Under the pieces are notes generated by a model. The model was not told where the DNA came from and did not search any database. It saw only the letters and a list, made by a program, of their open reading frames with translations. The position numbers and the translations under genes were made by a program. Of a stretch of DNA of 64,000 nucleotides, positions 61,030 through 64,000 are shown piece after piece; the first letter of the stretch is position 1, and each line of letters begins with the position of its first letter. The DNA is from Nonlabens sp. (lineage in GTDB: Bacteria; Bacteroidota; Bacteroidia; Flavobacteriales; Flavobacteriaceae): the NCBI GenBank assembly GCA_020630715.1, contig JAHDIQ010000006.1, forward strand, positions 62,001-126,000, read 5' to 3'.

Positions 61030-61061
61030 GACCTTACACTATGGTGTAAGGTCTTTTTTTT
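61030..61061 (+). terminator. Terminator of the cbb3 cluster
   Basis: GACCTTACAC-TATG-GTGTAAGGTC, perfect 10-bp arms, followed by TTTTTTTT. It lies 62 bp after the last small gene and marks the end of the oxidase transcript. Confidence 0.95.
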
Positions 61062-61084
61062 GGTTTTACGGAAAAACTAAATGG

Positions 61085-62185
61085 CTATTTTTTTTTAGCC
61101 ACAATTCCCTTTATTTTTTCAAACGTACCTATCCAGTTTACGTTTCCATATTTTTCACCCAACCTCACGATAATTAAATTTTCTTCTGGACTCACGTAAA
61201 TGAACTGGCCTAAAATGCCTTTTGCGGTATAATCACCGTTAAGACTAGTGATCCACCACTGGTATTGATAGCCTGGGCTACTACCATTTGTGCTATCCCA
61301 TTTAGTAGATTGTTCTACCCAAGCTTCAGAAATTAGTTGTTCACCATTCCAGTTTCCTTTGTTGAGGTACAGCCTACCAAATTTTGCAAAATCAATAGCT
61401 CTAGCATTAAGACAGCAAAAAGTTTTTTCTAATCCATTTTTTTTCTTGTCAATAGACCAGGATGCATCGTATTCCATACCTACTTTTTTCCATAACTTTT
61501 CTTCTAGATATTGAGTAACCGTTTTTTCTTTAAGTACACGATCTAGAATCAGTCCTAGTATCTGTGTATTTCCACTTACATAGTCCATCTGTTTTCCTGG
61601 TTCCTCTTTAAGATCTAATTTCAAGGTAGATTTCCTTAAAGTTCTACCATAATAAAATGTAGCAGCATGGCCAAATGGATTCCAATAGCTTTCATTAAAA
61701 TCCAGTCCAGAAGTCATTTGTAATACCTGTTCTATGGTGACTTTATCAAAACCACTTTCTTTCAACTCTGGAATGTATTGTGATACAGGATCGTTGACAA
61801 AATTAATGAGATTATCTTCTAGGGCGCAACCTATTAGGAATGAGGTAAATGATTTTGCCATAGAAAAAGAAGCAACTGTAGACTCTCTTTGATAATTATT
61901 AAAATAGTTCTCATATTTAATGGTGTCATTATGTATAATTAAAAAAGCAACCGTAGAATTGTCTTCTAAATAATCTTCAAACGTACGATCATCTTTCATT
62001 TCAATGACCAGTTTTTTATCGCTACGTTCTTTGAAATAAAAGGTATTTGTACTATCGCGTTTTAATTCCCGATTTGAAAATATTTCATGATCTGTGATAT
62101 CTGCAAAATTGTAATAGGCAAACCTACTTACTTTACATGATGTTAGAATAGTGGTCACTAATAATAGAGGTAAGAGTCTTTTCAT
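61085..62185 (-). CDS. Beta-lactamase class C-like serine hydrolase lipoprotein
   Basis: 366 residues. Lipobox TTILTSCKV. Penicillin-binding fold with the SxxK motif in SMAKSFTSFLIG, the second motif Y-V-S-G-N in MDYVSGNTQILGL, and a C-terminal strand in place of KTG. This family (EstB/serine hydrolase) includes esterases and peptidases; true beta-lactamase activity is not implied. Monocistronic on the minus strand. Confidence 0.88.
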   Translation of the reverse strand: MKRLLPLLLVTTILTSCKVSRFAYYNFADITDHEIFSNRELKRDSTNTFYFKERSDKKLVIEMKDDRTFEDYLEDNSTVAFLIIHNDTIKYENYFNNYQRESTVASFSMAKSFTSFLIGCALEDNLINFVNDPVSQYIPELKESGFDKVTIEQVLQMTSGLDFNESYWNPFGHAATFYYGRTLRKSTLKLDLKEEPGKQMDYVSGNTQILGLILDRVLKEKTVTQYLEEKLWKKVGMEYDASWSIDKKKNGLEKTFCCLNARAIDFAKFGRLYLNKGNWNGEQLISEAWVEQSTKWDSTNGSSPGYQYQWWITSLNGDYTAKGILGQFIYVSPEENLIIVRLGEKYGNVNWIGTFEKIKGIVAKKK

Positions 62186-62232
62186 GGTTTGCGCATTTAA
62201 AGAAAATATTAAGTTCCTAAAGTTATTGAATT

Positions 62233-62619
62233 CTAATTCCTTTTTAATTCAATAATTACTAAGGTTTGAGTATCAATATTGAACGTGCGATCTTTATGTT
62301 TATCTCTATAAGTAACAGTAAGTAGATGATCCTTAAATTCAATGAAACTACAACCAGCAGATGCTAATCCCATCGTATTTATAGGTGGTCTCCAGTTCAT
62401 GATTAAACCATCTTTAATTTTGATACGCAATAGTTCTTTTCCTACTTCATTTTTTTGCCACCATGCGAGTTGAGATCCGTTTGTCGCAATTTGGTTCACT
62501 AATACTTCATTTTCTGCGCCTAAATTATCCATCCAGAAAATTCTATTATCGTCTATTTCTGTGTCGATATTATCCAGGAACAATTCTTCATCTACTAGAT
62601 TTAAAAGATCTGTATTCAA
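62233..62619 (-). CDS. Hypothetical protein
   Basis: 128 residues, acidic N-terminus (NTDLLNLVDEELFLDNIDTEIDDN), then a beta-rich part (RIKIKDGLIMNWRPPINTMG, FIEFKDHLLTVTYRDKHKDRTFNI). No signal or membrane helix. No family recognised. It is 25 bp downstream of the DUF2200 gene and probably co-transcribed with it. Confidence 0.65.
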   Translation of the reverse strand: MNTDLLNLVDEELFLDNIDTEIDDNRIFWMDNLGAENEVLVNQIATNGSQLAWWQKNEVGKELLRIKIKDGLIMNWRPPINTMGLASAGCSFIEFKDHLLTVTYRDKHKDRTFNIDTQTLVIIELKRN

Positions 62620-62644
62620 ATTAGTTTATTTTTTAAATCAGTAA

Positions 62645-63013
62645 CTAGGAAACAGTTCTCAGTATCTTATCCATTTTGCGACCTCGCGCTAGCTCGTCAA
62701 TGAGTTTGTCCAGATAGCGACAATTTCTAGTGAGTTCATTATCTATTTCTTCAATACGATAACCACAAATTACGCCTTTTATTAAATGTGCATTTGGGTT
62801 TAAGGAAGCTTGATTGAAAAACTCTTCAAAAGTTACTTGGTCTTTAATTAACTGTAGGATTTTATTTTCATTAAATCCTGTTAACCACTCCATTACTCGA
62901 TGAAGCTCTTCTACGGTTCTACCTTTCTTTTCAACCTTAGAAACATAATGTGGATAGACACCACTAAATTTCATAGTGCGTATGCGCTCGTTGTGTTTTT
63001 CGGTTACTTTCAT
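62645..63013 (-). CDS. DUF2200 family protein
   Basis: 122 residues, cytosolic. The signature RIRTMKFSGVYPHYVSKVEKKGRTVEELHRVMEWLTGF (split here by position: MKFSGVYPHY, KVEKKGRT and WLTGF) matches DUF2200, as does GVICGYRIEEIDN and the C-terminal LDKLIDELARGRKMDKIL. Function unknown for the family. It is divergent from the DUF3095 gene, which starts 143 bp away. Confidence 0.9.
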   Translation of the reverse strand: MKVTEKHNERIRTMKFSGVYPHYVSKVEKKGRTVEELHRVMEWLTGFNENKILQLIKDQVTFEEFFNQASLNPNAHLIKGVICGYRIEEIDNELTRNCRYLDKLIDELARGRKMDKILRTVS

Positions 63014-63156
63014 AAGGATGATTCGTTAGCTATTAGGTAATCTATATTTAAGTAATGTTTATAATCATAAATGTAACATTTTAAAACACGTCGTACAATC
63101 GTTGTTACTTAATTGAGTATGCACCTATTCTCAATTAATAAACCTAATTTAGCTAT

Positions 63157-64000
63157 ATGCAATATGATGATTTTTATAAGAATTTATTGATTCAGCATGT
63201 AGCGGTACATGAGGTTTTTAAGAAAGAAAATTCTTTTAAGCCAGTTCCAGATAGCTGGAATGTTATCGTTACAGACATTAAGAATTCTACTGCTACCGTT
63301 GTAGCTGGCGACCATCAACTGGTAAATCTAGCAGCAACTGGTTCTATCGTTGCATGTTTAAACGTCGCAAGAAAGAATAACATTGAGATTCCGTTTTTCT
63401 TTGGTGGTGATGGAGCTACTATTTTAGTACCAGATACGATCTTAGAAGAATGTATTCATGCCTTAATTCTACATCAAGAAAATTGTTTACTTAATTTTCA
63501 ATTCTTTCTACGTGTAGATCATTGTAAGGTGTCAACCTTGTATGATTTAGGACATCAATTACTCATGGTAAAAATTAAGATTAATGACTTACACGTTATT
63601 CCCGTAGTTATAGGTGACGCATTGCAAAAAGCAGAATCTTTAATGAAATTAAAGGATCGTAAATTAGAACTTGAGCCTTTACCATTTAATTTAGATCTTA
63701 ATGGGATGGAATGTAAATGGGACCGTATAGCACCACCTGTAAAGAATAATATCATCATTACTTTAATTGTAAAAGCGATTGATTCTCAATCGCAAGCACA
63801 AGTATATGGTCAGGTTTTAGAAATTATTCAGGAAATTTTTGGTGATGTGACTAGTAGACATCCTATTACTTCTGAGAAATTAGTGATGATCAATAAAATG
63901 AGCCAATTGAAAAATGAGGTCATCATGAAATTCTCAAAATTTAAATGGTTTGCTTTTATAACTACAGTAATACGATCGGGAATCGCTCGATGGTATTTGA
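63157..64000 (+). CDS. DUF3095-family protein, possible nucleotide-cyclase-like fold (3' end outside window)
   Basis: The frame is open from the ATG at 63157 to the window end (281 residues seen). N-terminal PDSWNVIVTDIKNSTATVVAGDHQ and IPFFFGGDGATILVPD identify DUF3095. The two Asp motifs (TDIKNST and GGDGAT) look like the metal-binding motifs of class III nucleotide cyclases, so a cyclase-related fold is plausible (inference). No signal peptide. The first bases after the ATG include AATATGATG, but the MQYDDFYKNLL start fits best. Confidence 0.85.
   Translation, partial: MQYDDFYKNLLIQHVAVHEVFKKENSFKPVPDSWNVIVTDIKNSTATVVAGDHQLVNLAATGSIVACLNVARKNNIEIPFFFGGDGATILVPDTILEECIHALILHQENCLLNFQFFLRVDHCKVSTLYDLGHQLLMVKIKINDLHVIPVVIGDALQKAESLMKLKDRKLELEPLPFNLDLNGMECKWDRIAPPVKNNIIITLIVKAIDSQSQAQVYGQVLEIIQEIFGDVTSRHPITSEKLVMINKMSQLKNEVIMKFSKFKWFAFITTVIRSGIARWYL

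Overview
The window is a 64 kb piece of a Bacteroidota chromosome, almost certainly a marine Flavobacteriaceae member (a Nonlabens- or Dokdonia-like genome is my guess; I cannot confirm the genus). The reasons are the type IX secretion protein gene porQ next to cmk, a fused CcoN-CcoO cytochrome oxidase, a fused E1 alpha/beta 2-oxoacid dehydrogenase, promoters with the Bacteroidota -7 box TAnnTTTG, no visible Shine-Dalgarno sequences, and AT-rich spacers full of short repeats. No rRNA, tRNA, prophage, transposase gene or CRISPR array was seen. The one clear RNA gene is the small SRP RNA at 50267-50361.

Layout. 1-2189: two-component system, truncated at the window edge. 2193-6446: minus-strand operon miaA / potassium channel / E1 dehydrogenase. 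6771-13546: M1-peptidase-like beta-barrel protein, LOG-family protein and uvrA. 13944-18495: membrane protein plus XRE regulator, two unknown genes, and a lemA-TPM-TPM cluster. 18921-25647: purE, an M3 peptidase, an ECF sigma factor with a small zinc-motif protein, porQ-cmk, a cupin lipoprotein and ppa. 25890-28663: VWA protein and AAA ATPase pair. 29001-37640: UbiA-like membrane protein, gcvP, a FabH-like synthase, an OmpA-type protein and htpG. 38068-46809: a curli (type VIII secretion) cluster. 47178-51907: lipoproteins, a thioesterase, SRP RNA, an SDR enzyme and a Crp/Fnr regulator. 52106-60967: the complete cbb3 oxidase cluster ccoI-S-NO-Q-P-G-H with a TauE-like membrane protein. 61085-64000: a beta-lactamase-like lipoprotein, two small genes, and a truncated DUF3095 protein.

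Two systems stand out. The curli cluster has three consecutive curlin genes of about 425 residues, each with its own hairpin and leader, then a smaller curlin-repeat protein, a CsgE with an extra N-terminal domain resembling CsgH, CsgF, a CsgG with a C-terminal beta-barrel-like extension, and a propeller lipoprotein. An orphan copy of the curlin hairpin and leader lies downstream of the cluster. The cbb3 cluster has two promoters. Each carries a TGACAATTrTCA box at exactly the same distance from the -7 element, in the place expected for class II activation by the Crp/Fnr protein encoded next door.

The most striking genome-scale signal is a palindrome, CGCTTTCGCGAAAGCG, present 15 times (8 perfect, 7 near-perfect), about once per 4.3 kb. 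Eleven copies lie inside genes, where they are read in all three frames (AFAKA, LSRK or RFRES). It behaves like a highly iterated palindrome, comparable in kind to cyanobacterial HIP1, and I know of no assigned function. Other repeats include 6-7 bp tandem arrays directly after stop codons, MITE-like inverted repeats, and three copies of an 16-20 bp palindrome inside the VWA/ATPase operon.
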